DNA of 64,000 nt from JANMJD01 sp963828405 (GCA_963828405.1 CAWHEG010000031.1:2046001-2110000); one strand, 5' to 3'; positions 50,774-60,450 are shown, counted from the first letter of the stretch. The notes: a model not told the origin generated them from the sequence alone. Translations and numbers: made by a program.

Positions 50774-53616
50774 TCAACCGACGAGGTTGATCAGCCGACC
50801 GGGGATCACGATGACCTTCGTCGGCTCGCGGCCGTCGAACAGCGCGGCCACCTTGGTGTCGGCGAGGGCGGCGGCGACCACGGTGGCCTCGTCGGCGTCA
50901 GCGGCGACGACGACCCGGCTGCGCACCTTGCCGTTGACCTGCACCGGGTACTCGACGGTGTCGGAGATCAGCAGCGCCCGGTCGGCCGTGGGGAACGGCT
51001 CGTAGGCCAACGAGGTCGTGTGACCCAACGAGCCCCAGAGCTCCTCGGCCAGGTGCGGCGCCATCGGTGCCAGCATCAGCACCATCGGTTCGGCCACCTC
51101 CCGGGGCAGCCCGCGGCCCGTCTGGTCAGGTGGTTGTTCAGTTCGATCAGCTTGGCGATCGCCGTGTTGAATCGCAGGCTGCCCAGATCGTTCCCCACGC
51201 CGTCGATCGTGCGGTGGAGTTGGCGGCGCGTCTCGTCGTCGGCCGGATCGTCGTGCACCCGCGACGCGCCCGTCGACTCGTCGACGAGGTTGCGCCAGAC
51301 CCGCTGCAGGAAGCGGTACATGCCGACGACGTCGCGCGTCTCCCACGGTCGGGAGGCGTCGAGCGGACCCATCGCCATCTCGTACAGCCGGAGGGTGTCG
51401 GCGCCGAACTCGTCGTACATCTCGTCGGGCGAGACAGCGTTCTTCAGGCTCTTGCCCATTTTGCCCCACTCACGGGTGACCGGGCGGCCCTCGTGGAGGT
51501 AGTGCCCATCGACCTGGGCGACCTCGGTCGACTCGACGTAGATCTCGCGCTCGTCCTTGTAGGCGGCGGCCAGGATGTATCCCTGGTTGAACAGCCGGTA
51601 GTAGGGCTCGCGCGACGACAGGTGGCCCAGATCGAACAGCACCTTGTGCCAGAAACGGGCGTAGAGCAGGTGGAGCACGGCATGTTCCACGCCGCCGACG
51701 TACAGGTCGACGCCTCCGGGATGGTCCGGGCGGATCTCGGGCCGGGGCCCCATCCAGTAGTTCTCGACGACCGGGTCGACGAAGCGGTTCTCGTTCGTCG
51801 GATCGAGGTAGCGAAGCTCGTACCAGCACGAGCCGGCCCATTGGGGCATCACGTTGGAATCGCGGCGGTATCTCCGCGGCCCGTCCCCCAGATCGAGCTC
51901 GACGTGGATCCAGTCGTCCAGGCGGTCGAGCGGTGACTCGGGGTCGGAGAACTCGTCCGCGGGGGCGAAGGTACGCGGCGAGAAGCTGTCGGTCTCGGGG
52001 AGCAGCACGGGCAGCATCGGGTCGGGCAGCGCGTGGGCCTGGCCCGTTTCGTCGTAGACGATCGGGAACGGTTCGCCCCAGTACCGCTGGCGGGAGAACA
52101 GCCAGTCGCGCAGCTTGTAGTTGATCGTCGCCTTGCCGGCGCCCGTCGCCTCCAGCCAGCGGTTGATCCGGTGTTTGCCGTCGGCGACCGAGGGGCTGGC
52201 GTCGAGGTCGAGTGTCTCACTGGCCGAGTTGACGTACGGGGCGTCGCCGACGAAGGCCGTGGGCCAGGTCGATGTGTCGAGCGAGGGTTCGATGCCCTGC
52301 GCCGAGAACCACGACTCGGGCGGTCGTTGGATGGCCGGTACGTCGAGCCCGTAGGTGCGGGCGAACTCGAAGTCACGTTGATCGCCACACGGCACCGCCA
52401 TGATCGCCCCGGTGCCGTAGCCCATCATCACGTAGTCGGCGATCCAGATCGGGATCGCCGTACCGGTGACGGGATTGGTGGCATACGAGCCGGTGAACAC
52501 GCCGGTCTTGGCCCGCGTGTCGTCGGAACGGTCGATGTCCCGCGTCCGTGCCGTCGTCGCCCGGTAGGCGGCCACGGCGGCGGCCTGGCCGTGGGTGGTC
52601 AGCCCGGCGACCAACGGGTGCTCGGGGGCGAGCACCATGAAGGTCGCCCCGAACAGCGTGTCGGGACGGGTGGTGAACACGGTGATCGGGCCCGACGCCG
52701 AACCGAAGTGGACCTCGGCGCCCTCCGACCGGCCGATCCAGTTGCGCTGCATCGTCTTGATCGCGTCCGGCCACTCGAGCAGCTCGAGATCGTCGATCAG
52801 CCGGTCGGCGTAGGTGGTGATCCGCATCATCCACTGGCGCATGTTGCGGGTGAAGACCGGGAAGTTACCGCGGTCCGATCGCCCGTCGGCCGTGACCTCC
52901 TCGTTGGCGACGACGGTGCCGAGGCCGGGGCACCAGTTGACCGGTGCATCGGCGATGTAGGCCAGGCGCCGGCCGTCGATCAGCCGATGGCGTTCCGGAG
53001 CGGCGAGGTCGGACCACCGTCGCCCGTCGGGGGTGGGGCGCGAACCGGTGGCGTACTCGGTGATCAGGTCCTCGACCGGTCTGGCCCGGCCGATCGACTC
53101 GTCGTACCACGAGTTGTAGATCTGCAGGAAGATCCACTGCGTCCAGCGGTAGTACGCCGGGTCCGTCGTGTCGATCGACCGCCGGCGATCGTGGGACAGC
53201 CCGAGCCGGCGGAGCTGGCGGCGGTAGGTGGCGATGTTGGCGGCGGTGGTGACGGCCGGGTGCTGGCCGGTCTGGACGGCATAGTTCTCGGCGGGGAGCC
53301 CGAACGCGTCGAATCCCATCGAGTAGCAGACGTTGACGCCGCGCATCCGCTGGTAGCGGGCATAGATGTCGGTGGCGATGTAGCCCAGCGGGTGTCCGAC
53401 GTGGAGCCCCGATCCCGATGGATAGGGGAACATGTCGAGGATGAACAGCTTGTCGTCGCCTGCCGGTCGGTCGGGATCGGCGAGCGGGCCGACGGGGTTG
53501 GGCGCCTCGAACGTGTGCTCGTCGTCCCAGCGGTCCTGCCAGCGCTCCTCGATCTCGCGGGCGAGCGCGGCGGTGTATCGAAGGCTCGGGAGGGCGTCGG
53601 CGGTGGTCTCGGACAT
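50774..53616 (-). CDS. leuS: Leucyl-tRNA synthetase, with a one-base frameshift near its 3' end
   Basis: About 947 codons in two frames. Signature HIGH appears as PYPSGSGLHVGHPLGY; the editing domain has the TTRPDTLFGATFMVLAPEHP block; KMSKS appears as GKMGKSLKNAV (Gly for the first Ser). The N-terminal frame reads to LIELNNHLTR and then breaks at 51121-51126; the anticodon-binding domain resumes in the next frame as GRGLPREVAEPMVLMLAPMAP and HLAEELWGSLG to the end VIVIPGRLINLVG. One base appears missing. The gene is essential, so an assembly error or a corrected reading is more likely than loss. TACCAT 9 bases before the ATG. Confidence 0.9.
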
Positions 53617-53625
53617 AGCCCGTCC

Positions 53626-53631
53626 ATGGTA
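53626..53631 (-). promoter_or_regulatory. -10 hexamer (TACCAT) of leuS
   Basis: Nine bases before the ATG; leaderless pattern. Confidence 0.5.
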
Positions 53632-53673
53632 GGCGAATGGCCTGGCGATGCCCGGGCCCGATTCGGACCGGAG

Positions 53674-54471
53674 TCAGCTCGGCGCCGTCACGGGATCGTC
53701 GGACAACTCGACGACGATCGGGGCGTGGTCGGACGGCCGGGTGTCGCCACGGGCGTCGAGGTCCACCCATGTACGGGTCACCCGCTGCGACAGTTCGGCG
53801 CTGAGCAGGAACAGGTCGATCCGCAGGCCGCGGTTCGCCTCGAACTGGCCCGGGCGGTAGTTCCACCACGTGTACAGCCCGGCACCGAGCTCACGGTCGC
53901 GCATCACGTCGCACAGGCCCTCGTCGAGGAGCCCCGAGAGGGCCGCCCGCTCAGGCGGGCTGGCATGGGTCTGCCCGCGCCACCGGGCGGGGTCGTAGAT
54001 GTCCAGATCGGCCGGGGCGACGTTGAAGTCGCCGCCGACGACGGTGGGAACGCCACCCCGCAGGTCGGCGGACAGCTGACGGCGGAGCCTGATCAGCCAG
54101 TCGAGCTTGAACTCGTACTGGGGATCGACGAGCGACCGGCCGTTGGGGACGTAGACGGAGTGCAGCCGCACGCCGGCGGCCGTGGCCGAGATCAGGCGGG
54201 GTTCGTCGAAGGGCGGCGCGGCGACGTCCTCGAACCCCAGCTGCACGTCGTCGAGTCCCCGACGGCTGGCGATGGCCACGCCGTTGCGGTGGTCACGCCC
54301 GTGATGGGCGACGTGGTAGCCGAGCCGGGCGAGGAGGTCGACGGGGAAGGCGTCGTCGGTGCACCGGGTCTCCTGGAGGAGGACGACATCGGGTTCGTGA
54401 GTCTCGATCCAACGTTCGAGCCCTTCGACCCGCGAGCGGATCGAGTTCACGTTCCACGACATCAGCCTCAT
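53674..54471 (-). CDS. xth: Exodeoxyribonuclease III
   Basis: A 265-residue AP endonuclease/3'-5' exonuclease. MSWNVNSIRSR (Asn), LLQETRCTDD (metal Glu), SVYVPNGRSL (Tyr), VVGGDFNVAPADLD (Asp-Asn) and SDHAPIVVEL (Asp-His) are all present. It repairs abasic and 3'-blocked ends in DNA. Length matches the family. It lies 57 bases upstream of leuS in the direction of transcription; leuS has its own promoter. Confidence 0.94.
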   Translation of the reverse strand: MRLMSWNVNSIRSRVEGLERWIETHEPDVVLLQETRCTDDAFPVDLLARLGYHVAHHGRDHRNGVAIASRRGLDDVQLGFEDVAAPPFDEPRLISATAAGVRLHSVYVPNGRSLVDPQYEFKLDWLIRLRRQLSADLRGGVPTVVGGDFNVAPADLDIYDPARWRGQTHASPPERAALSGLLDEGLCDVMRDRELGAGLYTWWNYRPGQFEANRGLRIDLFLLSAELSQRVTRTWVDLDARGDTRPSDHAPIVVELSDDPVTAPS

Positions 54472-54501
54472 GGGAGAGATGATCCCCCACGGGGCCCCTG
54501 G

Positions 54502-54717
54502 TCAGGCGACCTGGGTGTGCTTGGCCGGCTTGGGCTTGGTGACGGTGGCCCATTCGACTCTGGCGCACGGGATGCAGCGACCACCGAGGAACTCGCCGTC
54601 GCGCCCGCAGCTGGCGCACGAATGTGAAGATCGTTGCGTCTTCCTTGAACGCAGGAGACGCCGAACGGCCTGGCGAATGCGTCCTGAGTGGTGGAGGTGG
54701 CCCTCAATATCTCTCAT
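54502..54717 (-). CDS. Small zinc-ribbon protein (candidate)
   Basis: A 71-residue reading frame: basic N-terminal half (residues 10-30 rich in Arg), then HSCASCGRDGEFLGGRCIPC, giving two CxxC pairs 11 residues apart, a good zinc-ribbon geometry. The 5' end uses AT-rich codons unlike its neighbours. No family recognised; it could bind nucleic acid. It lies between xth and an AT-rich upstream region with plausible promoter elements on the minus strand. Confidence 0.45.
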   Translation of the reverse strand: MRDIEGHLHHSGRIRQAVRRLLRSRKTQRSSHSCASCGRDGEFLGGRCIPCARVEWATVTKPKPAKHTQVA

Positions 54718-54930
54718 GGTGATGTCGATGACTCTAATCGGGTGGCAGAAGTTACGAGATGTTTACGCGTAGGCCAAAAATATCACTGAATGAAACTTTA
54801 TTGCAATTCAATTACGGAGGGTGTCGGTTTCGGCCGGGTGGCGCCCCGGAACCTCCCGGGTTCGTCAAGGATCGTCGCGGACGACCGCCGATCACGGTCG
54901 CGCCCAGGTCAGGGGGTACGGTCGAATCCG
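54718..54930. other. AT-rich intergenic island
   Basis: From about 54720 to 54830 the sequence is markedly AT-rich for this genome (for example CCAAAAATATCACTG and ACTTTATTGCAATTC). No coding region is evident. On the minus strand, TTGCAA and GATATT elements about 17 bases apart could form a promoter for the small zinc-ribbon gene. TACGGT at 54917 serves the ligase gene. Confidence 0.5.
54917..54922 (+). promoter_or_regulatory. -10 hexamer (TACGGT) of the acyl-AMP ligase gene
   Basis: Eight bases before the GTG; leaderless pattern. Confidence 0.5.
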
Positions 54931-56613
54931 GTGAGTCCTGTGTCGATCATCGAACGCCTCGAGCGGGCGGCCGGGGGGCCGGGGGGGATCCACTTCGCCG
55001 GGGGATCGTTGCGCGGACCCGGGCTGGCCGAGTACGCCGGTTGGGGCGAGATCCACGAGGATGCCGTCGCCGTCGCCGCCGCCCTCCAGGCGCGGGGCAT
55101 CGCCCCGGGTGACCACGTCGCCGTGCTCGGGCCCACGAGCCGGGCACTGATCACCGTCGTTCGGGGCTGCTGGCTCGCCGGGGCGGCGTCGATGGTGCTC
55201 CCGCTGCCGATGCGGATGGGCTCACTGGAGGCGTTCGTCGACGCCACCCGGGTGCGGATCCGTCACGGAGACGCCCGCCTGCTGCTGATCGACGATCAGC
55301 TCGCCCCCTTCTACGCCACCGAGCCGGGGGATCCCCCGACCGAGTCGCTCGTCTCGGTGCTGCCGGGTGCCGGCCAGCCGCCCGGACGATGGGTGCGCCC
55401 CGACGACGATGCCGAGCGGCTCGTCATCCTGCAGTACACGAGCGGCTCGACGAGCGAGCCCAAGGGAGTGATGATCCCCGACCGCGTCCTCACCGCCAAT
55501 CTCGACGCAGCATGCCAGGCGGGCGACATCACCGGCGACGACGTGCTGATGTCGTGGCTGCCGCTCTACCACGACATGGGCCTGGTCGGGTGCCTGGCCC
55601 TACCGATGACGATCGGGATCGATCTCGTCCAGGCGGCGCCCCAGGACTTCATGGCCCACCCGGGTCACTGGATGCAGTGGATCTCCGACTACCGGGCGAC
55701 GGCGACGGCCGGCCCGAACTTCGCCTGGGTGCTGGCCGCCCGCGCCCTGAAACGTGCCGCGGGGCTCGACCTGTCCCGCCTGACTCTGGCGCTCTCGGGA
55801 GCCGAACCGGTCGATCCGGCGGCGGTCGAGGCCTTCGTCGCCGCGGCCGAACCGTTCGGGTTCACCGCCGGCGGGGTGTTCCCGGCGTTCGGGATGGCGG
55901 AGGTGGCCATCGCCGGGTCGTTCCCCCGCCGGGGCCGGGGCATGGTCTGCGACGTCGTCGACCGGCTGGTGCTCGAACGCGACCGGATCGCCGAGCCGGT
56001 CGAGATCCACGATCCCGACGATGAGGCGTTCGCCGTGCGGCGTCTGGCCCTCCTCGGGCGACCGGTGCCGGGGCTGGAGATGCGCATCGTGAACCCCGAG
56101 ACCCGGGCCGAGCTGGCCGAACGCCACGTGGGCGAGCTGCTGATCCGCGGGACGTCGGTCACGTCGGGCTACTACCGACGCCCGGACGCCACGGCGGAGC
56201 TGTTCAGCGACGGCTGGCTGTGCACCGGTGATCTGGCCTACCTCGTCGGCGGCGAGTTGATCGTCTGCGGGCGGATCAAGGACGTGATCATCGTCGGCGG
56301 TCGCAACGTGTTCCCCGAGGACATCGAGCGGGCCGTCGGCCAGTTGCCCGGGGTGCGGGCCGGCAACGTGATCGCCTTCGGCGTCGAGGGGTACAAGGGC
56401 AAGGAGAGCGTCGTCGTCGTCGCCGAGACGAAGGAGAGCGTGCTCGACCCGATCCGCCACGCGATCCATACGCGTACCGTGGAGATCTGCGGCCTGCCGC
56501 CGCGCGATGTGATCATGGTGCGGCCGGGCACGCTGCCGAAGACGTCGAGCGGCAAGCTGCAGCGGTCACGATGCCGTCAGCTCTACCTCGAGGAGTCGTT
56601 GGAGACGGTGTAG
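54931..56613 (+). CDS. Fatty acyl-AMP ligase/AMP-dependent synthetase
   Basis: A 560-residue adenylate-forming enzyme. VILQYTSGSTSEPKGVM is the phosphate loop, MSWLPLYHDMGLVGCLALPM and FPAFGMAEVAIAG the adenine region, and LPKTSSGKLQRSR carries the C-terminal catalytic Lys. YHDMGLVG and the SGAEPVD segment resemble the FAAL (fatty acyl-AMP ligase) subgroup, which loads acyl chains onto carrier proteins without CoA. No carrier or polyketide gene adjoins it. The GTG start follows TACGGT by 8 bases. Confidence 0.86.
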   Translation: MSPVSIIERLERAAGGPGGIHFAGGSLRGPGLAEYAGWGEIHEDAVAVAAALQARGIAPGDHVAVLGPTSRALITVVRGCWLAGAASMVLPLPMRMGSLEAFVDATRVRIRHGDARLLLIDDQLAPFYATEPGDPPTESLVSVLPGAGQPPGRWVRPDDDAERLVILQYTSGSTSEPKGVMIPDRVLTANLDAACQAGDITGDDVLMSWLPLYHDMGLVGCLALPMTIGIDLVQAAPQDFMAHPGHWMQWISDYRATATAGPNFAWVLAARALKRAAGLDLSRLTLALSGAEPVDPAAVEAFVAAAEPFGFTAGGVFPAFGMAEVAIAGSFPRRGRGMVCDVVDRLVLERDRIAEPVEIHDPDDEAFAVRRLALLGRPVPGLEMRIVNPETRAELAERHVGELLIRGTSVTSGYYRRPDATAELFSDGWLCTGDLAYLVGGELIVCGRIKDVIIVGGRNVFPEDIERAVGQLPGVRAGNVIAFGVEGYKGKESVVVVAETKESVLDPIRHAIHTRTVEICGLPPRDVIMVRPGTLPKTSSGKLQRSRCRQLYLEESLETV

Positions 56614-56617
56614 TCCG

Positions 56618-56635
56618 CCCGCGCCGTCACGCGGG
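56618..56635. terminator. Weak hairpin between convergent genes
   Basis: CCCGCG and CGCGGG flank 6 bases just after the ligase stop; no U tract. Confidence 0.3.
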
Positions 56636-56647
56636 GCCTCACCGCCG

Positions 56648-56679
56648 GGATGCCTTCACCGCCCGGATGCCTTCACCGC
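56648..56679. repeat. Tandem duplication spanning a stop codon (17-bp period)
   Basis: GGATGCCTTCACCGC occurs twice, starting at 56648 and 56665. On the minus strand it encodes the C-terminal AVKAS of the F420 oxidoreductase; the copy beyond the stop reads the same residues in another frame. Confidence 0.6.
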
Positions 56680-57681
56680 TTGAATGACGGCGCCCCATCG
56701 CCCGGGGTCGGTGGCATAGGGGGCGTAGAAGCTGATCCGGTCGATGACGTCCCCGTAACGTGCCTGGAGCTCGGGGGCGATCCGCTCCGGGGGGCCGACG
56801 ATGGCGAAGGTGTTGAGCACCTCGTCGGTGATCAGGCCGCCCATCTCGACCCACCTTCCCTGCTTGGAGAGCGAGTTCAGCTCGTCCTGCAGCCCACCCC
56901 AGCCGTGTAGCTCGAGCACGCCCCGATAGGCGGGCGTGGAGCCGTAGAAGGCGATCTGCTGGCGGGTGGCATCGGCGGCAGCGGCGAGCTGCTCGTCGTC
57001 GGGCCCGGTGACCACGAAGCTCGGGCCGACGATCTCGAACCCCTCCATCGTCCTGCCGGCCTTGGCCCGGCCCCGCAGGAGCGCCGGCAGGGTGACCTCG
57101 CGCAGGTACCGCTCCGTGGTGAACCCGTGGCAGATGAACCCGTCGCACACCTCGCCCGCCACCTCGGTCATCAACTCGCCGACGCCGGCGAGGAAGACCT
57201 TCGGCGGTCCGAAGTCGCCGAGCTCGTCCGGGCCGGGAGCGAAGAACGGCGTCATCAGCGTGTGCTTGTAGAACTCCCCACGGAACTCGAGCTTGGCTCC
57301 GCTCGTCCAGCAATCCCAGATCGCCCGCATCGCCAGCACGAACTCGCGCATCCGCGGGGCCGGGTGGCTCCACGGCATCGAGAACCGCTTCTCGATGTGC
57401 GGTTTGATCTGGCTGCCCAGCCCGAGGACGAAGCGCCCCCCGGAGAACGCCTGCAGATCCCAACCGATGTTCGCCAACGTCATCGGACTGCGGGCGAAGG
57501 CCACGGCGATCGACGTTCCCAGCTCCAGCGAGCTCGAGTGCTCGGCGGCCAGCACGAGGGGGAGGAACGGGTCGTGGGACGTCTCGGCGGTCCACACCCC
57601 GGTGTAGCCGGCGGCCTGCGCCAGGGCGGCCTCCGCGCCCGCCCGGCGCAGGTCGTTCCCGATTCCCCCGTCGACCTTCAT
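56656..57681 (-). CDS. LLM-class F420-dependent oxidoreductase
   Basis: A 341-residue bacterial luciferase-like barrel. AAGYTGVWTAETSHDPFLPL, GTSIAVAFARSPMTLANIG, GRFVLGLGSQ and HPAPRMREFVLAMRAIWDCW are characteristic of actinobacterial LLM proteins that bind F420. Substrate unknown. GAGGGG precedes the ATG. Downstream of it a 17-bp tandem duplication touches the stop codon. The F420 it likely uses is made by the cofD/cofE operon at the window start. Confidence 0.88.
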   Translation of the reverse strand: MKVDGGIGNDLRRAGAEAALAQAAGYTGVWTAETSHDPFLPLVLAAEHSSSLELGTSIAVAFARSPMTLANIGWDLQAFSGGRFVLGLGSQIKPHIEKRFSMPWSHPAPRMREFVLAMRAIWDCWTSGAKLEFRGEFYKHTLMTPFFAPGPDELGDFGPPKVFLAGVGELMTEVAGEVCDGFICHGFTTERYLREVTLPALLRGRAKAGRTMEGFEIVGPSFVVTGPDDEQLAAAADATRQQIAFYGSTPAYRGVLELHGWGGLQDELNSLSKQGRWVEMGGLITDEVLNTFAIVGPPERIAPELQARYGDVIDRISFYAPYATDPGRWGAVIQAVKASGR

Positions 57682-57697
57682 GTCGTCCCCCTCGGTG

Positions 57698-58597
57698 TCA
57701 GCCCTGATCGCGCAGGTACTGCTCGAGCTCCGCGGCCAGTTCGTCGCCCGAGGGCAGTTCGTCGCCGTCGATCGGCCCGCCCATCGAAGGGTGGCGGTGG
57801 GACTCCCCCTCGTCGGGGTGATCGTCGTCGTAGATCTGCTCGAGCTGGCGCACCATCGCCTGATGCTCGGGGTTCCCGCCGACCAGGTCGTCGAGACGCG
57901 AGCGCTGCAGCAGGGCCTCGCTGCGCGGCGCCTCGCCGTCGATCGTCAGACCCGCCACCTCGCCGAGCGAGCCGAGCAGGGCCACGGTGGCAGCCGGGAA
58001 GCTCATCTGACTGACGTAGTGGGGGACCTGGACCCAGATCCCGAAGGTTTCGATGGCCCGTTCGTGGAACGTGTGCTCGAGCACCGCCTCCATGCCGGCG
58101 GGCACGTCGACCGAGCTCTTCAGGAATGGAAGCCGGGCCAACACCTGGGGATCGGGGGCGGTGCACGACAACCTGGGCGGTCGGGTGTGGGGGACGGCAA
58201 GGGGGTACGCCCCGATCCCGATCGCCTTGGTCACCCCGAACTCGACGGCGAGGTCGGCGGCGCACCCGGCGAAACGGGACCAGGCGGAATCGGGCTCGTG
58301 CCCGGTGAGGAGCAGGATGTTGCGCCCGGCGCGGTCGTGGCCCGCCTTGAGCTCGATGTCGGGCCAGACGAGGCGGCTGTTGCGCCCCTCGCGGATCTCC
58401 ATGATCGGGCGGCGGGCGCGATAGTCGATGAACGTGTCGCGGTCGAAGGTGGCGATCGTTCGGGCCGAGCACTCCGATTCGAGGACGCTCATCGCCGCCG
58501 CGGCCGCGCCGCTCGCGTCGATCCATCCGGAGAGCATCACGACCATCACCGGCTGGTCCAGCACGGGTCGCTCCGTGATCGTGACGAACTGGGTCAT
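57698..58597 (-). CDS. PAC2-family protein
   Basis: A 299-residue protein. VMVVMLSGWIDASGAAAAA, then RPIMEIREGRNSRLVWPDI, and ILLLTGHEPDSAWSRFAG match the actinobacterial PAC2 family (distant relatives of proteasome assembly chaperones). A His-, Asp- and Glu-rich C-terminal tail ends it. Function in bacteria is unknown. Overlaps the upstream kinase gene as ATGA. Confidence 0.85.
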   Translation of the reverse strand: MTQFVTITERPVLDQPVMVVMLSGWIDASGAAAAAMSVLESECSARTIATFDRDTFIDYRARRPIMEIREGRNSRLVWPDIELKAGHDRAGRNILLLTGHEPDSAWSRFAGCAADLAVEFGVTKAIGIGAYPLAVPHTRPPRLSCTAPDPQVLARLPFLKSSVDVPAGMEAVLEHTFHERAIETFGIWVQVPHYVSQMSFPAATVALLGSLGEVAGLTIDGEAPRSEALLQRSRLDDLVGGNPEHQAMVRQLEQIYDDDHPDEGESHRHPSMGGPIDGDELPSGDELAAELEQYLRDQG

Positions 58598-59631
58598 GTC
58601 AGGCGCGCCGCGTGTTCGGCGGCCAGGGCGGCGGCCGAGTCGACCTGCAGCTTGAACGGCGCGAGTTCGGCCGGGTCACGCTGGCCGAGCGCTCCCCCCA
58701 GGTATCGGGCGTACACGCCTTCCAGGATGCAGGCCAGCTTCCAAAATGCGAACGCGACGTAGAAATCGATTCCCGACAGGTCGCGACCGGTGACCTCGCC
58801 GTAGCGGGCGAGCAGGTCGGCACGGTTGGGGAAGCCGGATGCGGTGGTGGCCTCGCCCGTCCATGCGCTCGGCGAGTCGTCGGGGCCGGTGTGGTACACC
58901 TGCAGCAGTCCGACGTCGGCCAGCGGATCACCGAGGGTGCAGATCTCCCAGTCGAGCACGGCCACGATCCGGCCGTCGTCGCCGACCATGCAGTTGTCGA
59001 GGCGGTAGTCGCCGTGCACGACGCAGACCTCGCGCTGCTCGGGCACGCGGGCGGCGAGGGTGTCGTGCACGACGTCGATCGCCGGCAGCTCGCGCGTCCG
59101 CTGCGAGTTCCACTGGCCGTACCACCGCTTCAGCTGGCGCTGGATGTAGGCGTCCTTGCGGCTGAGGTCGCCGAGGCCGACGGCGTCGACGTCGACGGCG
59201 TGGATGGCGCCCATGGTGTCGGCCAGCGACATGCCCGCCGTTCGCCGCTGCTCCGGAGTCAGCAGCAGCTCCGCGGTGGATCGGTCGCGGATGACGTGTC
59301 CGTCGACGAACCCCATCACGTAGAACGGGGCGCCGTTGACCTCGATGTCGGGGCAGTACCCGAATGCCGGTGCGACCGGCACTGCCGTGGCGTGGAGTGC
59401 GGCGATGATCCGGTGCTCGCGGCCCATGTCGTGGGCGCTGGGCAGGACATGGCCGAGTGGGGGGCGGCGCAGGACGTAGGGACCACCGGAGGCGGCATCG
59501 ACCCGGTAGGTGAGGTTGGAGTGCCCACCGGCGATCACCGTGAACCGGTAGGGGCCGCGGGCTCCCGCGACATGGTCGTCGAACCACCGGGTGACCCGTG
59601 GAGCATCGATTCCGGGCGTCCCCTCGCTCAT
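58594..59631 (-). CDS. Phosphotransferase (APH/choline kinase-like), ACAD10-type
   Basis: A 345-residue kinase-like protein. VIAGGHSNLTYRVDAASGG opens the ATP-binding lobe, VVHGDYRLDNCMV holds the catalytic HGDxxxxN and AVLDWEICTLGDPLADVG the metal Asp. The HGDYRxDN and DWE patterns are those of the family found beside acyl-CoA dehydrogenases (ACAD10-like), thought to phosphorylate 4-hydroxyacids or similar. No dehydrogenase adjoins it here. TACGGT is 8 bases before the ATG. Confidence 0.85.
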   Translation of the reverse strand: MSEGTPGIDAPRVTRWFDDHVAGARGPYRFTVIAGGHSNLTYRVDAASGGPYVLRRPPLGHVLPSAHDMGREHRIIAALHATAVPVAPAFGYCPDIEVNGAPFYVMGFVDGHVIRDRSTAELLLTPEQRRTAGMSLADTMGAIHAVDVDAVGLGDLSRKDAYIQRQLKRWYGQWNSQRTRELPAIDVVHDTLAARVPEQREVCVVHGDYRLDNCMVGDDGRIVAVLDWEICTLGDPLADVGLLQVYHTGPDDSPSAWTGEATTASGFPNRADLLARYGEVTGRDLSGIDFYVAFAFWKLACILEGVYARYLGGALGQRDPAELAPFKLQVDSAAALAAEHAARLT

Positions 59632-59639
59632 CGGTGCCG

Positions 59640-59645
59640 ACCGTA
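59640..59645 (-). promoter_or_regulatory. -10 hexamer (TACGGT) of the phosphotransferase-PAC2 operon
   Basis: Eight bases before the ATG; leaderless pattern. Confidence 0.5.
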
Positions 59646-59695
59646 GCTCGTCACGTTGCGGCCGACGGGGCCGATCGTCGGGGCACCGTCGCGGA

Positions 59696-59701
59696 TAGCG
59701 T
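59696..59701 (+). promoter_or_regulatory. -10 hexamer (TAGCGT) of the thioredoxin-TPR gene
   Basis: Six bases before the ATG; leaderless pattern. Confidence 0.5.
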
Positions 59702-59707
59702 GCGCAC

Positions 59708-60412
59708 ATGGCCATCGACGTCACCGACGCGACCTTCCAGACCGACGTGCTCGAGCGATCCAAGACCTGCGTGGTCGTGGTCGACCTGTGGGCTCCATGG
59801 TGCGGGCCGTGCCGAACGCTCGGACCGATGCTCGAGCGGGCCGTCGACGCCACCGACGGCCGGGTGGTGCTGGCCAAGGTCAACGTCGACGAGAATCCGG
59901 AGATCTCCCAGGCGTTCCAGGTGCAGTCGATTCCGGCGGTGTTCGCCATGCAGGGTGGTCGAGTCGTCAACGGGTTCGTCGGTGCGCTGCCCGAGCACGA
60001 GGTCCGGCGGTTCGTCGACGACCTCGGCCCCTCGCCGGAGGACCAGCTGATCGCCGATCTGGTCGCCGCAGGCGACGAGCAGAGCCTCGAGCAGGTGCTG
60101 CGCCTGCGGCCGGATCACGAGGAGGCGATCGTGGCATTGGGCGAGATCCTCGTCGCCACGGGTCGGCCCGACGAGGCGCTCACCCTGCTCGCCCGCATCC
60201 CCGAGACCGAGGCCACCCGCCGGGTCGCCGCCGCCGCCCGGCTCTCCCAACGCCCGATCGACGACTACGAGGCCAAGCTCGATGCGTTGCTCGACCGGGT
60301 GAAGACCGACGACGATGCCCGTCAGGAGTACCTCGACATCCTCGAGTTGATGGGCCCCGAGGATCCGCGCACGGCCGGGTTCCGCAAGAAGCTGACGAGC
60401 CGCCTGTTCTGA
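59708..60412 (+). CDS. Thioredoxin-tetratricopeptide protein (CnoX/YbbN-like)
   Basis: A 234-residue protein. Residues 1-105 are thioredoxin with WAPWCGPCRTLGPM (active CGPC) and SIPAVFAM with cis-Pro. Residues 115-234 are helical TPR-like repeats (LEQVLRLRPDHEEAIVALGEI, ALTLLARIPETEATRRVAA). Similar proteins protect clients from overoxidation and hand them to chaperones. No signal peptide, so cytoplasmic. Confidence 0.88.
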   Translation: MAIDVTDATFQTDVLERSKTCVVVVDLWAPWCGPCRTLGPMLERAVDATDGRVVLAKVNVDENPEISQAFQVQSIPAVFAMQGGRVVNGFVGALPEHEVRRFVDDLGPSPEDQLIADLVAAGDEQSLEQVLRLRPDHEEAIVALGEILVATGRPDEALTLLARIPETEATRRVAAAARLSQRPIDDYEAKLDALLDRVKTDDDARQEYLDILELMGPEDPRTAGFRKKLTSRLF

Positions 60413-60437
60413 GCCGCCCGCTCCGAGGCGTCTGCTC

Positions 60438-60443
60438 TAGCCT
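60438..60443 (+). promoter_or_regulatory. -10 hexamer (TAGCCT) of the HExxH gene
   Basis: Seven bases before the ATG; leaderless pattern. Confidence 0.45.
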
Positions 60444-60450
60444 GGGGGTG

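Noticed and set aside
52033..54627. 864-codon open frame opposite leuS and xth
   Set aside because: It spans two genes with full catalytic motifs on the other strand and has none of its own.
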